DNA of 64,000 nucleotides from Aureimonas sp. AU20 (GTDB lineage Bacteria; Pseudomonadota; Alphaproteobacteria; Rhizobiales; Rhizobiaceae): NCBI RefSeq assembly GCF_001442755.1, contig NZ_CP006367.1:2108001-2172000 (forward strand), read 5' to 3'. Numbering within the stretch: position 1 is the stretch's first letter; every line of letters begins with the position of its first letter. Below the pieces are notes generated by a model, which had not been told where the DNA came from, made no database searches, and saw nothing but the letters and a program-made list of their open reading frames with translations. Below are positions 1-8,440 of this stretch, one piece after another. The position numbers were made by a program, and so were the translations under genes.

Positions 1-53
1 CCTGTTCACTGCCCATTCGAAGCCCGGACGGGCTGGTGTAAAGGGTGAGTAAT

Positions 54-302
54 ATGGGTAGAGCGTTGGGTTGGGTTCTCGGTCTCGTCGTCATCGTCGG
101 TGTCGCTTGGTTTGCATACAACATGGTGAGCGTGCGCCAGACGCAGCAGGCAGTCCTGCCGAATGTCACGGTGACGGGCGGGCAGCTGCCCAAGGCCGAT
201 GTGGATGTCGGCAGCGTGTCGGTTGGCAGCGAAACGCGCACCGTGGAAGTGCCGACGTTGAACGTCACCCCGCCGGCTCAGAACGGCGCGACGTCGAACT
301 GA
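54..302 (+). CDS. small single-pass membrane protein, unknown function
   Basis: Codes for 82 residues. Residues about 5-24 form one hydrophobic segment (GWVLGLVVIVGVAWFAYNMV), followed by a polar tail of about 55 residues rich in Val, Thr and Pro with no recognised domain. The likely topology is an N-terminal anchor with a periplasmic tail. I chose the ATG at 54 because AAGGGTGAG lies just upstream at Shine-Dalgarno distance. A GTG three codons earlier (45) is also in frame but would consume that ribosome site. A strong terminator follows directly, so this gene ends its transcription unit. I do not recognise the family. That it is a real gene rests on the RBS, the membrane segment and the terminator. 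Confidence 0.6.
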   Translation: MGRALGWVLGLVVIVGVAWFAYNMVSVRQTQQAVLPNVTVTGGQLPKADVDVGSVSVGSETRTVEVPTLNVTPPAQNGATSN

Positions 303-325
303 TTTCTCTGCAACGCGATATCAAG

Positions 326-360
326 CGACGGCGCTCCTCTCGGGGCGCCGTCGTTTTTTC
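326..360 (+). terminator. rho-independent terminator after the small membrane protein gene
   Basis: A perfect 9-bp GC-rich stem (CGACGGCGC at 326-334 pairing with GCGCCGTCG at 345-353) is followed by six T residues at 354-359. It lies 24 bases after the stop codon of the small membrane protein gene and before tsaC, so it separates the two transcription units. Confidence 0.87.
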
Positions 361-395
361 TTTTCGTGCCGCGCGCCGCGTCGTAGGTGTCACTC

Positions 396-1364
396 ATGCG
401 GGATACGAAACGGATCGATCTGAGGGACGATGGCGCGGGCGCGGCGGTGCTGATGTGCCTGCGCGAAGGCGGCCTTGCCGCCGTGCCGACTGAGACGGTC
501 TACGGGCTTGCCGCCGACGCCGCCAACGGGCTGGCCGTTGCGGCGATTTTCGAAGCCAAGGGACGACCGCACTTCAACCCACTGATCTGCCATGTCAGCG
601 ATCTCGCCATGGCCGAGCGATACGCCCGGTTCGACCCGGTGTCTCGCCGTCTGGCCGACCGGTTCTGGCCGGGGCCGCTGACTCTGGTGCTCCCCGTCCT
701 GCCGGGAGCCGAGCTGCATCCCCTGGTGCTGGGCGGCCTGGATACGGTGGCGCTGCGTCTGCCCCAAGGTCCGCTGCGCTCGGTGATCGCCTCGCTTGGC
801 CGCCCGCTCGCCGCGCCAAGCGCCAACCGATCTGGACGCGTCAGCCCGACCACGGCCGAGCATGTCCTGCGCACCCTGCGCGGGCGGATCGATCTTGTGG
901 CGGATGGCGGCGCGACGGAGCAGGGGCTGGAATCCACGATCGTCCGTGTTCTTGGCGATGAAATTCTGCTGCTGCGCCCCGGCACGTTGACGGCCGAGCG
1001 CATTGCCGAGGAAGCGGGGCTGCCCGTTCGGCGGCGGGCAGAGGGGGATGCGATCACCGCTCCCGGCCAGCTTCTGTCGCATTACGCGCCCGCCGGCCGC
1101 GTGCGTCTCGACGCCGCCGCGCCCGAGCCCGGTGAGCACTGGATCGGCTTCGGGCCGGAGCCGGTGCGCGGCCTGCAAAAGGCCGGCGGCACGTTCAATC
1201 TCAGCCCTGACGGCGATCTGCGCGAGGCCGCAAGCCGGCTCTTCGCCGCGCTCTCGGCCTTCGACGCGCCGGAGATCGAGCGGATCGCCGTTGCGCCCAT
1301 TCCGCGCGAAGGGCTGGGCGAAGCGATCAACGACCGTTTGCGCCGCGCCGCCGCTGACCGATGA
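396..1364 (+). CDS. tsaC: L-threonylcarbamoyladenylate synthase (Sua5/TsaC family)
   Basis: Makes threonylcarbamoyl-AMP from threonine, bicarbonate and ATP, the first step of the t6A37 modification of ANN-decoding tRNAs; it acts in the cytosol. The N-terminal YrdC domain shows VPTETVYGLAADA, an AKGRPHFNPL nucleotide/threonine-binding segment and PSANRSGRVSPTTAEHV. A linker and a C-terminal Sua5-type domain starting near LSHYAPAGRV follow. At 322 residues it is the long Sua5 type rather than the roughly 190-residue TsaC type. The ATG at 396 is preferred because GTAGGTG sits 6-11 bases upstream; a GTG at 387 is in frame. The gene follows a terminator and precedes an oxidoreductase gene 51 bases downstream. 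Confidence 0.93.
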   Translation: MRDTKRIDLRDDGAGAAVLMCLREGGLAAVPTETVYGLAADAANGLAVAAIFEAKGRPHFNPLICHVSDLAMAERYARFDPVSRRLADRFWPGPLTLVLPVLPGAELHPLVLGGLDTVALRLPQGPLRSVIASLGRPLAAPSANRSGRVSPTTAEHVLRTLRGRIDLVADGGATEQGLESTIVRVLGDEILLLRPGTLTAERIAEEAGLPVRRRAEGDAITAPGQLLSHYAPAGRVRLDAAAPEPGEHWIGFGPEPVRGLQKAGGTFNLSPDGDLREAASRLFAALSAFDAPEIERIAVAPIPREGLGEAINDRLRRAAADR

Positions 1365-1415
1365 TGTCAGCCCCTTGATCTCGACCTTAACCATGATCCG
1401 GTCTAGCGTTCGGGC

Positions 1416-2846
1416 ATGGACACGTTCGATTCCCAGCTGCTTTCCGACGACCTTCTGAACCGCTTCGCGGCGCTTTTGCCGCCCGGGCGGGCGCTGACCG
1501 AGGGCGGCGACATCGCCCCCTTCGTTCACGAGGAGCGCGACAAGTTCAAAGGGCGCACGCGCCTCGTGCTGCGACCTTCGAGCGTCGAGGAGGTTTCTGC
1601 CATCCTCAAGCTCGCCTCGGAGACACGCACGCCGATCGTGCCGCAGGGCGGCAACACCGGGCTCGTCGGCGGCCAGATGCCGCGATCGGACGGGGAAATC
1701 GTCTTATCGCTGGGCAAGCTCGATCGCATTCGCGAGGTCGATCCGGTGGGGCGCACGATGACGCTGGACGCCGGTGTGATTCTCAAGCGCGTGCAGGAGG
1801 CGGCGGACGAAGCGGGGCTCTTCTTCCCGCTCTCGCTCGGCTCGGAAGGGTCCTGTCAGATCGGCGGCAATCTGGCTTCCAATGCCGGCGGAACGGCGGT
1901 GCTGGCCTATGGCAACACGCGGGATCTCTGTCTCGGCATCGAGGCCGTGCTGCCTTCGGGCGAGATCGTCCATGGTCTGCGACGGCTGAAGAAGGACAAT
2001 CGCGGCTACGACCTGCGCCATCTCCTGATCGGCTCGGAGGGCACGCTCGGCATTATCACCGGCGCGGTGCTGAAACTCTTTCCCAAGCCGGCCGGGCGCG
2101 AAGTCGCCTATGTCGGGCTCGATAGCCCGGATGCGGCACTGAAACTGCTGACGCGGGCCGAGGCCTTGTCTGGCGGGCGCCTGACCGCGTTCGAGCTCAT
2201 GCCGCGAATCGGCATCGAGTTCACCGTCCGGCATACGCAGGGCGCGCGCGATCCGCTGGCGGAGCCGCATACGTGGTACGTTCTGATCGAAATCTCCTCG
2301 CCCGTTTCGGGCGAGGACGCGCGAGCGGTTCTCGAAACCATTCTGGAAGGCGCGTTCGAAGCGGGGGAGATCGAGGACGCGGCCATCGCCCAGTCCATGG
2401 CCGATGCCACGACCTTCTGGCGCATGCGCGAGGAAATGAGCTGGGCGCAGAAGCCCGAGGGCGGCTCCATCAAGCACGACGTGTCCGTGCCGGTGGCGCT
2501 GGTTCCCGAATTCCTGGCGCGGGCCAACGCCCTGGTTCTGGACGCCATTCCGGGCTCGCGCATCGTTTCCTTCGGGCATCTGGGCGATGGAAACATCCAC
2601 TACAACATCTCCCAGCCGATCGGCGCGGACAAGGAGGCTTTCCTGGCGCGCTGGGGGGAGATCAACGCGCTCGTCCACGGCGTGGTGGCCGATCTCGGTG
2701 GCAGCTTCTCGGCCGAGCACGGTATCGGTCAGCTGAAGCGCGACGAGCTGGCGCGCACCAAGGACCCGGCGGAACTGGCCTTGATGCGGGGGATCAAGGC
2801 CGTTTTCGATCCTTATGGGATTATGAATCCGGGCAAGCTCCTTTAA
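1416..2846 (+). CDS. FAD-binding 2-hydroxyacid dehydrogenase (GlcD/D-2-hydroxyglutarate dehydrogenase-like)
   Basis: A 476-residue flavoprotein of the vanillyl-alcohol-oxidase fold that oxidises a D-2-hydroxyacid such as 2-hydroxyglutarate, lactate or glycolate. The PCMH FAD domain carries PQGGNTGLVGGQMP, then LGSEGSCQIGGNLASNAGG and LIGSEGTLGIITGAVLKLFP. The C-terminal FAD-oxidase domain has the metal/substrate motif FGHLGDGNIHYN, SAEHGIGQLKRDEL and the terminal FDPYGIMNPGKLL. Length and motifs fit the bacterial D2HGDH-like branch, but the sequence does not fix the substrate. There is no clear Shine-Dalgarno before the ATG. The unit appears to end here, with a 180-base gap downstream. Confidence 0.85.
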   Translation: MDTFDSQLLSDDLLNRFAALLPPGRALTEGGDIAPFVHEERDKFKGRTRLVLRPSSVEEVSAILKLASETRTPIVPQGGNTGLVGGQMPRSDGEIVLSLGKLDRIREVDPVGRTMTLDAGVILKRVQEAADEAGLFFPLSLGSEGSCQIGGNLASNAGGTAVLAYGNTRDLCLGIEAVLPSGEIVHGLRRLKKDNRGYDLRHLLIGSEGTLGIITGAVLKLFPKPAGREVAYVGLDSPDAALKLLTRAEALSGGRLTAFELMPRIGIEFTVRHTQGARDPLAEPHTWYVLIEISSPVSGEDARAVLETILEGAFEAGEIEDAAIAQSMADATTFWRMREEMSWAQKPEGGSIKHDVSVPVALVPEFLARANALVLDAIPGSRIVSFGHLGDGNIHYNISQPIGADKEAFLARWGEINALVHGVVADLGGSFSAEHGIGQLKRDELARTKDPAELALMRGIKAVFDPYGIMNPGKLL

Positions 2847-2909
2847 AGTTTTATTTGAAGTTACCTTTTGAACACCGTGTTGAAGGTCAGGAAGACTTAA
2901 CTGCCTTTC

Positions 2910-2938
2910 TTAGGCAGCATGAAATAAGCCTCCTATAG
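2910..2938 (+). promoter_or_regulatory. candidate sigma70-type promoter for the DUF6101 gene
   Basis: TTAGGC (2910-2915) and CTATAG (2933-2938) are 17 bases apart, which would start a transcript about 80 bases before the gene. The -35 element is weak and lies inside a small hairpin (CTGCCT at 2901-2906, AGGCAG at 2912-2917). Read by eye only. Confidence 0.35.
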
Positions 2939-3026
2939 TCTCCAAGCATCGAAAGCCGGGATACATCGGCAAAGGGGAAGTCTCTCGAACCCGGGAGCTT
3001 CCAGCAGAGAGACGAGAGGCGCGACC

Positions 3027-3602
3027 ATGAGCCTGGTTACCAATCCGACGTCGTTGAAGCCCGAATGGGCGAGCATGCCGATCCGTCTGGACCCCGCTCT
3101 CGCCGGGCGTAAGCAGACCTTCGAGGTTCGTGAAGGGGAGGAGACGATCACCTATCGCGTCGACCGGCGCGGGGCGGTGATCCGTCGCAAGTTGGAAATG
3201 AGCGGCATTCCGGTGGCCATTGCCCTGGCGCCGCGCTCCTTCAAGGGCGTCGCCGCCCGCGCCATGGAGGATGGCGAAGGCGAGGTCACGGTGACGCTCG
3301 AACTGCATCACGAGAATCCCAAGCTCTCCGTGCCGCTCCTGGTCGCCTGCGACCTCTACGACGTGGCGGCCGACTGGCGCAGCTGGTCCGAACTCTTCGA
3401 TCTTCCCATGCTGATGGTCGAGTCCGATGGCCGCGTCACGGCGCTGGAAGAGACCTTCGGCAAACTGCGCACCGGCGAGCCGGCCACGCGCCGCCGCTCC
3501 AGCCATCGCGGCCGCCGCCCGCGCTTCCTCGCCCGTCGCAAGCCGGGCGGCCTGGGCATGCGCATGGTCGTGGCGGGCGAAGAGATCATCGCCCGCAACT
3601 GA
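3027..3602 (+). CDS. DUF6101 family protein
   Basis: Encodes 191 residues, predicted soluble. I recognise the DUF6101 pattern restricted to Hyphomicrobiales: an N-terminal LDP segment, a central HHENPKLSVPLLVACD stretch, then DVAADWRSWSELFDLPML, a basic GRRPRFLARRKPG segment and the ending EEIIAR. The function is unknown. The C-terminal run of Arg and Lys (residues about 150-172) could bind nucleic acid or acidic lipid, which is only inference. A purine-rich GAGAGACGAGAGG before the ATG provides the ribosome site. The next gene is convergent (ubiA). Confidence 0.75.
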   Translation: MSLVTNPTSLKPEWASMPIRLDPALAGRKQTFEVREGEETITYRVDRRGAVIRRKLEMSGIPVAIALAPRSFKGVAARAMEDGEGEVTVTLELHHENPKLSVPLLVACDLYDVAADWRSWSELFDLPMLMVESDGRVTALEETFGKLRTGEPATRRRSSHRGRRPRFLARRKPGGLGMRMVVAGEEIIARN

Positions 3603-3613
3603 GGCTGGACCGG

Positions 3614-4615
3614 TCAGCCGAGCTGGGGGAAGGACAGAATCCAAAGGCTGGAGAAGACCAGCCCGAGGAAGATGATCCAACCGAACAGGCCGTTCGACTT
3701 GAACAGCTTCAGGCATTGCTCGCCGTCGTCGATGTCGAGCCGGCTGATCTGCCATTGCATCTGGACCGCGCCGATTGCGATGGCGGCATAGGCCGGCCAC
3801 GCCGGACCGGAGGTCCCTGTGCCCGTCGCCACGAAGGCGAGGGTGAAGAGCGCCAGCGCGCCGCCATAGAGAAGGGTCAGCGCCCGCTTGGTGTGCCGGC
3901 CGAAGAGGCGCGCCGTGGAGCGAACGCCGACCAGTGTGTCGTCCTCGCGGTCCTGATGGGCGTAGATCGTGTCGTAGCCGATCGTCCACAGCACAGAGCC
4001 GAGATAAAGAAGCACGGGCGCGAGCGAGATCGTGCCCCAGAACGCCGCCCAACCCATCAGCGCGCCCCAGGAGAAGCAGAGGCCGAGGCCGAGCTGTGGC
4101 CAGTCCGTGACGCGTTTCAGAAACGGATAGGTCGCGACGATGGCGAGCGAGCTGAGGCCGAGGCCGATCGCGAAACTATTGAACTGCAGAAGCACCAGCA
4201 GGCCGACCAGCGCCTGAGCGACCAGGAAGAGCTTCGCCTGTCGGCTCGACACGCGTCCGGACGGCAAAGGCCGCGAGCGCGTGCGCGCGACCTTTGCGTC
4301 GATGTCCTGGTCCACGAGGTCGTTATAAGTGCAGCCGGCCCCGCGCATGGCGATGGCGCCGATGAAGAACAGCGCGAGATGGCGCAGATCCGGCAGGCCC
4401 GTGTGCACGGCCGAGGGCGCGGCCCAATGAGGCGCCAGCGCGGCCGACCAGAAACACGGCCACAACAGCAACTGCCAGCCGATCGGCCGATCCCAACGCG
4501 CCAACTGCGCATAGGGCCAGAGCGCGCGCGGAAGCACGCGGTAGACGAAATTGTCGGATGGAGCGTCCGAAACGCGGTCTGGCGAACCGTTGGATGAAGC
4601 GTCGGGTCTTTGCAT
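3614..4615 (-). CDS. ubiA: 4-hydroxybenzoate polyprenyltransferase
   Basis: Inner-membrane prenyltransferase that joins 4-hydroxybenzoate to the polyprenyl tail in ubiquinone synthesis. At 333 residues it is longer than E. coli UbiA (290) because of a polar N-terminal extension of about 30 residues. The first Asp-rich motif is YNDLVDQDIDAKVARTRSRP (residues 97-116) and the second is YDTIYAHQDREDD (214-226); both bind magnesium-diphosphate. Multiple hydrophobic segments fit the family's membrane bundle. The start codon at 4615 gives the N-terminus MQRPDASSNG. The gene is divergent from purD with a 180-base spacer and convergent with the DUF6101 gene. It likely supplies quinone for the respiratory chain encoded near 29-34 kb. 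Confidence 0.94.
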   Translation of the reverse strand: MQRPDASSNGSPDRVSDAPSDNFVYRVLPRALWPYAQLARWDRPIGWQLLLWPCFWSAALAPHWAAPSAVHTGLPDLRHLALFFIGAIAMRGAGCTYNDLVDQDIDAKVARTRSRPLPSGRVSSRQAKLFLVAQALVGLLVLLQFNSFAIGLGLSSLAIVATYPFLKRVTDWPQLGLGLCFSWGALMGWAAFWGTISLAPVLLYLGSVLWTIGYDTIYAHQDREDDTLVGVRSTARLFGRHTKRALTLLYGGALALFTLAFVATGTGTSGPAWPAYAAIAIGAVQMQWQISRLDIDDGEQCLKLFKSNGLFGWIIFLGLVFSSLWILSFPQLG

Positions 4616-4795
4616 GAAAAGGGGAGAAGCCCGGCAAGGCCCCGCCCGTCAAGCCCCAGGCATCGCTCCCCCAAGCCCTTGCCTTCGCGCCGCCGAGGCT
4701 TGACCCCGCCCTTGTCGGACCCGTAATCCCCGAGCCGAAGGCGCGGCCGCCCTGGCCGCCGATCGATTTCGGCCCTGCGGAGGCTAAGAGTGACC

Positions 4796-6055
4796 ATGGA
4801 CGTTCTTCTGATCGGCTCGGGTGGCCGCGAACATGCGCTGGCCTGGAAGCTCGCCCAGTCGCCGGAGCTCGACCGCCTCTACGCCGCGCCGGGAAATCCC
4901 GGCATCGCCGAGGTCGCGGAGTGCGTTCCGATCGACCCCGCCGATCACGATGCCGTCGTGGCCTTTTGTCGCGAGAGGAGCATCGGCTTCGTGGTGGTCG
5001 GTCCCGAGGTGCCCCTCGTTGCCGGTCTGGCCGACAGCCTTCGCGAGGCCGGCATCGCCGTGTTCGGGCCGAGCGCCGCCGCCGCGCGGCTGGAGGGCTC
5101 GAAAGGCTTCACCAAGGATCTCTGCACCCTCAAATCCATTCCGACCGCGCGCTACGAGCGCTTCTCTCAGGCCGACGCCGCCAGGGATTATGTCCGACGC
5201 GAAGGCGCGCCGATCGTGGTGAAGGCCGATGGGCTGGCGGCCGGCAAGGGCGTCACGGTCGCGTCCACCGTCGAGGAGGCGATCGCCGCGATCGACGATT
5301 GCTTCGGCGGCGATCTCGCAGCCGCCGGTGTGGAAGTGGTGATCGAGGAGTGCATGGTTGGGCCGGAAGCTTCGCTCTTCTGCCTCTGCGACGGCGATCG
5401 CGCCGTCGTGTTCGGCACCGCCGAGGATCACAAGCGCGTCTTCGACGGTGACAAGGGGCCGAACACCGGTGGCATGGGCGCCTATTCGCCCTCCTATCTC
5501 ATGACGCCCGAGCTGATCGAGCGGGCCATGGCCGAGATCGTGCGCCCGACGCTGGAGGGCATGCGCGAAAAGGGTGCGCCTTTCCGGGGCGTTCTCTACG
5601 CCGGCCTGATGCTGACCCAGGACGGGCCGAAGCTCATCGAGTACAACGTGCGCTTCGGCGATCCCGAAACGCAGGTCCTGATGATGCGGCTGGAAAGCGA
5701 TCTCCTGCCGGTTCTCTTCGCAGCCGGAACCGCGTCGCTGGATGCGGTCGATCTTCGCTGGTCGGCGGAGCCGGCGGTGACCGTGGTTCTCGCCTCCAAT
5801 GGCTATCCCGGGAGCTACGCCAAGAACACGCCGATTGCGGCTCTGCCGGAAACCGGCGAGGGCGAGATGATCTTCCATGCCGGCACGAGCCTCATCGACG
5901 GCGCGCTGGTGGCCAGCGGCGGGCGCGTGCTCAACGTGACGGCGCGCGCACCCGATGTGGCGCAGGCGGTCGATAAGGCCTACGCTCTGGTGGACCGGGT
6001 GGAGTGGAGCGAGGGCTTCTGCCGCCGCGACATCGCTCATCGCGCCCGACGCTGA
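4796..6055 (+). CDS. purD: phosphoribosylamine--glycine ligase (GAR synthetase)
   Basis: Catalyses ATP-dependent ligation of glycine to 5-phosphoribosylamine, the second step of purine synthesis. The 419 residues show the N-terminal [19 protein letters not shown], then the ATP-grasp domain with [13 protein letters not shown], a glycine-rich [13 protein letters not shown] loop and [11 protein letters not shown]. The C-terminal domain ends with the VNVTARA-like segment. I start at ATG 4796 to match the family N-terminus. A GTG at 4790 is in frame and has the better spaced GGAGG (4779-4783), so translation may begin two codons earlier. It is divergent from ubiA and stands apart from fadE, 111 bases downstream. 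Confidence 0.95.
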   Translation: MDVLLIGSGGREHALAWKLAQSPELDRLYAAPGNPGIAEVAECVPIDPADHDAVVAFCRERSIGFVVVGPEVPLVAGLADSLREAGIAVFGPSAAAARLEGSKGFTKDLCTLKSIPTARYERFSQADAARDYVRREGAPIVVKADGLAAGKGVTVASTVEEAIAAIDDCFGGDLAAAGVEVVIEECMVGPEASLFCLCDGDRAVVFGTAEDHKRVFDGDKGPNTGGMGAYSPSYLMTPELIERAMAEIVRPTLEGMREKGAPFRGVLYAGLMLTQDGPKLIEYNVRFGDPETQVLMMRLESDLLPVLFAAGTASLDAVDLRWSAEPAVTVVLASNGYPGSYAKNTPIAALPETGEGEMIFHAGTSLIDGALVASGGRVLNVTARAPDVAQAVDKAYALVDRVEWSEGFCRRDIAHRARR

Positions 6056-6109
6056 CGAAGGCTTGAGCGCGCCGAGACCCACGGGAGGGTGGGAATCGGC
6101 GCATTGCCA

Positions 6110-6119
6110 CTTACGTAAG
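6110..6119. promoter_or_regulatory. candidate operator upstream of fadE (palindrome CTTACGTAAG)
   Basis: A perfect 10-base palindrome, CTTACGTAAG, lies 48 bases before the fadE start in the purD-fadE gap. Its position suits a repressor site for the fatty-acid oxidation operon. No regulator gene is adjacent, so the cognate protein is unknown. Confidence 0.35.
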
Positions 6120-6166
6120 ATGTCTGACGATGCGAAGAGGGCGCATTTCGCGAAGGGAGGAAGCTT

Positions 6167-8440
6167 ATGTCGTTCCGTAAGGATCGTTTGACCCGGCCGA
6201 TCTACCGTTGGGCCAAGACGGCGATGCCCGCCATTTCCGAGACCGAGGAGAAGGCGATCGACGCCGGCACGGTCTGGTGGGACGGCGAGCTGTTCAGTGG
6301 CGCGCCCGATTGGGACAAGCTTCTGGCCATGGCGCCCGCGCGTCTGACCGACGAGGAGCGGGCCTTTCTCGACGGGCCCGTGGTCGAGCTCTGCACCAAG
6401 CTGGACGACTGGGCGATCACCTGGAAGGACCGGGACCTTTCTCCCGAGGTCTGGGACTTCATGAAGTCCCGCAAGTTCTTCGGCATGGTGGTCCCGAAGC
6501 AATATGGCGGCCTCGGCTTCTCCAACACCGCGCATTCGGAAGTGGTGCGCAAGGTCTCGTCCGCCAGCGTCGCCGCCGGCGTCACCGTCATGGTGCCCAA
6601 TTCCCTCGGGCCCGGCGAGCTGATGCTGCATTTCGGCACGCAGGCGCAGCGCGATTACTGGATGCCGCGCTTGGCCGACGGGCGCGAGATCCCCTGTTTC
6701 GGCCTGACGTCGGCCGATGCCGGCTCCGATGCCGCCGCCATGAAGGACCACGGCGTGGTCGAATATGGCGAGCACGAGGGCCAGCGGGTGCTCGGCATCC
6801 GCCTGAACTTCGACAAGCGCTACATCACGCTCGCGCCCGTCGCCACCGTCATGGGCCTTGCCTTCAAGCTTCAGGACCCCGAAAACCATCTCGGGCGCGG
6901 CGAGCATCTCGGCATCACGGTCGCCCTCCTGCCGACTTCGACCCCCGGCGTGCGCCATGGCGACCGGCACATTCCGCAGTTCACCTTTTTCCAGAACGGG
7001 CCGATCTCGGGCCGCGACGTCTTCATTCCGCTGGACTGGGTGCTGGGCGGGCCGGAGCGGATCGGTGAGGGCTGGACCATGCTGATGACGGCGCTGGCCG
7101 CCGGTCGCGGCATTTCGCTGCCTTCGCAATCGGCCGCCGCCGCCGCCATGGCGGCCCGGCTCACCGGTGCCTATGCGCGCGTGCGCACGCAGTTCAACGT
7201 TCCGATCGGCCTGTTCGAGGGCATTCAGGAGCCCTTGGCAGAGCTGGCCGCCAACGCCTATCAGGTCGATGCCGCGCGGCGCCTGACGGTCGCGGCGTTG
7301 GACGAGGGGCACCGGCCCTCGGTGATCTCCGCCATCATGAAATACAACGCCACCGAGATGATGCGCCGCTCGGTCGAGAAGGCGATGGACGTGCATGGCG
7401 GCAAGGGCATCATCGACGGACCGATGAACATGCTCGGCGCCCAGCACAAGTCCGTGCCCATCGGCATCACGGTGGAAGGCGCCAACATCCTGACGCGCAA
7501 TCTGATGATCTTCGGGCAGGGGGCGATCCGCGCCCATCCCTTCATGCTGTCCGAGATGCGCGCCCTGTCCGATCCTGACCAGGAGAAGGGCCTGGAAAGC
7601 TTCGACAAGGCCTTCTGGGGCCATGTCGGCCATTCGCTGACCAATGCCGCGCGCACCGCCCTGTTCGGCTGGACCGGCGGCCTCGCCGCGCCGGCGCCAC
7701 GCGGCGCCGCCTTCCTCAGCCACTGGCGGCAACTGTCGCGCTATAGCGCGGCCTTCTCCATGCTGGCCGACTTCGCGCTTCTGACGCTCGGCGGCGCGTT
7801 GAAGCGGCGCGAGATGATCTCGGCGCGCCTCGGCGACATTCTCTCCGAGCTTTATCTCCTCGGCGCGACGCTGAAGCGCTACGAGACGGAAGGCCGGCCG
7901 GAGGTCGATCGCCCCATCGTCGAGTATATCATGCAGCGCGGCTACAACCGCATGGGCCTCGCTTTCAGCGGCGTCTTCGTCAACCTGCCGAGCCGCTGGG
8001 CGGCGGTGGCGTCGCGCCTCCTGTCCTTCCCACTCGGCGTTCCGCTGCGCCCGCCGGCGGACGAGCTGGTGCGCGAGGTCGCGGAGACTCTGATGCGCCC
8101 GTCCTCGCAGCGCGACCGGCTCTGCGCCGATCTTTATCTCGGCGAGGGCAAGCCGGACTATCCCGTCGCGATTCTGGAGCGCGCCTTCCGCCTCGTTGTG
8201 GAAGCGGCGCCGGTCGACAAACGGCTGCGCGAGGCCAAGCTGCGCGACATCGAGAAGGCGCACGGGGCAGGGCTGATTACCGATCAAGAAATCGCTCTCC
8301 TGCGAGAGCGGGACGAGGCGGTGACGCGCGTCGTGGCCGTGGACGCTTTCCCGATGGAGGAGGTGTCGCCGATCGCCGCTCAGCATCGCAAGCCTCCGGA
8401 AGACCGTCCGAACGCCGTGACGGCGGAGGCTGCCGAATGA
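6167..8440 (+). CDS. fadE: acyl-CoA dehydrogenase, FadE type
   Basis: FAD enzyme that introduces the trans-2 double bond into acyl-CoA, the first step of beta-oxidation. It has 757 residues, in the range of the large FadE class (E. coli 814), but without a clear N-terminal membrane anchor. Recognisable parts are FFGMVVPKQYGGLGFSNTA, the flavin-binding FGLTSADAGSDAAAM, the C-terminal helical domain with MDVHGGKGIIDGPMN, and a C-terminal DUF1974 extension (about residues 460-740). An AAGGGAGG ribosome site precedes ATG 6167. Its stop overlaps the fadI start by four bases (ATGA), so fadE, fadI and fadJ form one coupled operon. Confidence 0.93.
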   Translation: MSFRKDRLTRPIYRWAKTAMPAISETEEKAIDAGTVWWDGELFSGAPDWDKLLAMAPARLTDEERAFLDGPVVELCTKLDDWAITWKDRDLSPEVWDFMKSRKFFGMVVPKQYGGLGFSNTAHSEVVRKVSSASVAAGVTVMVPNSLGPGELMLHFGTQAQRDYWMPRLADGREIPCFGLTSADAGSDAAAMKDHGVVEYGEHEGQRVLGIRLNFDKRYITLAPVATVMGLAFKLQDPENHLGRGEHLGITVALLPTSTPGVRHGDRHIPQFTFFQNGPISGRDVFIPLDWVLGGPERIGEGWTMLMTALAAGRGISLPSQSAAAAAMAARLTGAYARVRTQFNVPIGLFEGIQEPLAELAANAYQVDAARRLTVAALDEGHRPSVISAIMKYNATEMMRRSVEKAMDVHGGKGIIDGPMNMLGAQHKSVPIGITVEGANILTRNLMIFGQGAIRAHPFMLSEMRALSDPDQEKGLESFDKAFWGHVGHSLTNAARTALFGWTGGLAAPAPRGAAFLSHWRQLSRYSAAFSMLADFALLTLGGALKRREMISARLGDILSELYLLGATLKRYETEGRPEVDRPIVEYIMQRGYNRMGLAFSGVFVNLPSRWAAVASRLLSFPLGVPLRPPADELVREVAETLMRPSSQRDRLCADLYLGEGKPDYPVAILERAFRLVVEAAPVDKRLREAKLRDIEKAHGAGLITDQEIALLRERDEAVTRVVAVDAFPMEEVSPIAAQHRKPPEDRPNAVTAEAAE

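Noticed and set aside
4616..4795. Possible purine riboswitch upstream of purD
   Set aside because: I could not find the three-stem purine aptamer core. Such switches are also rare in alphaproteobacteria.
4784..8386. A 1,200-codon open frame antisense to purD and fadE
   Set aside because: It is opposite two well-supported genes, has no ribosome site or family motif, and its His/Gly/Arg-rich composition is typical of antisense frames in GC-rich DNA.
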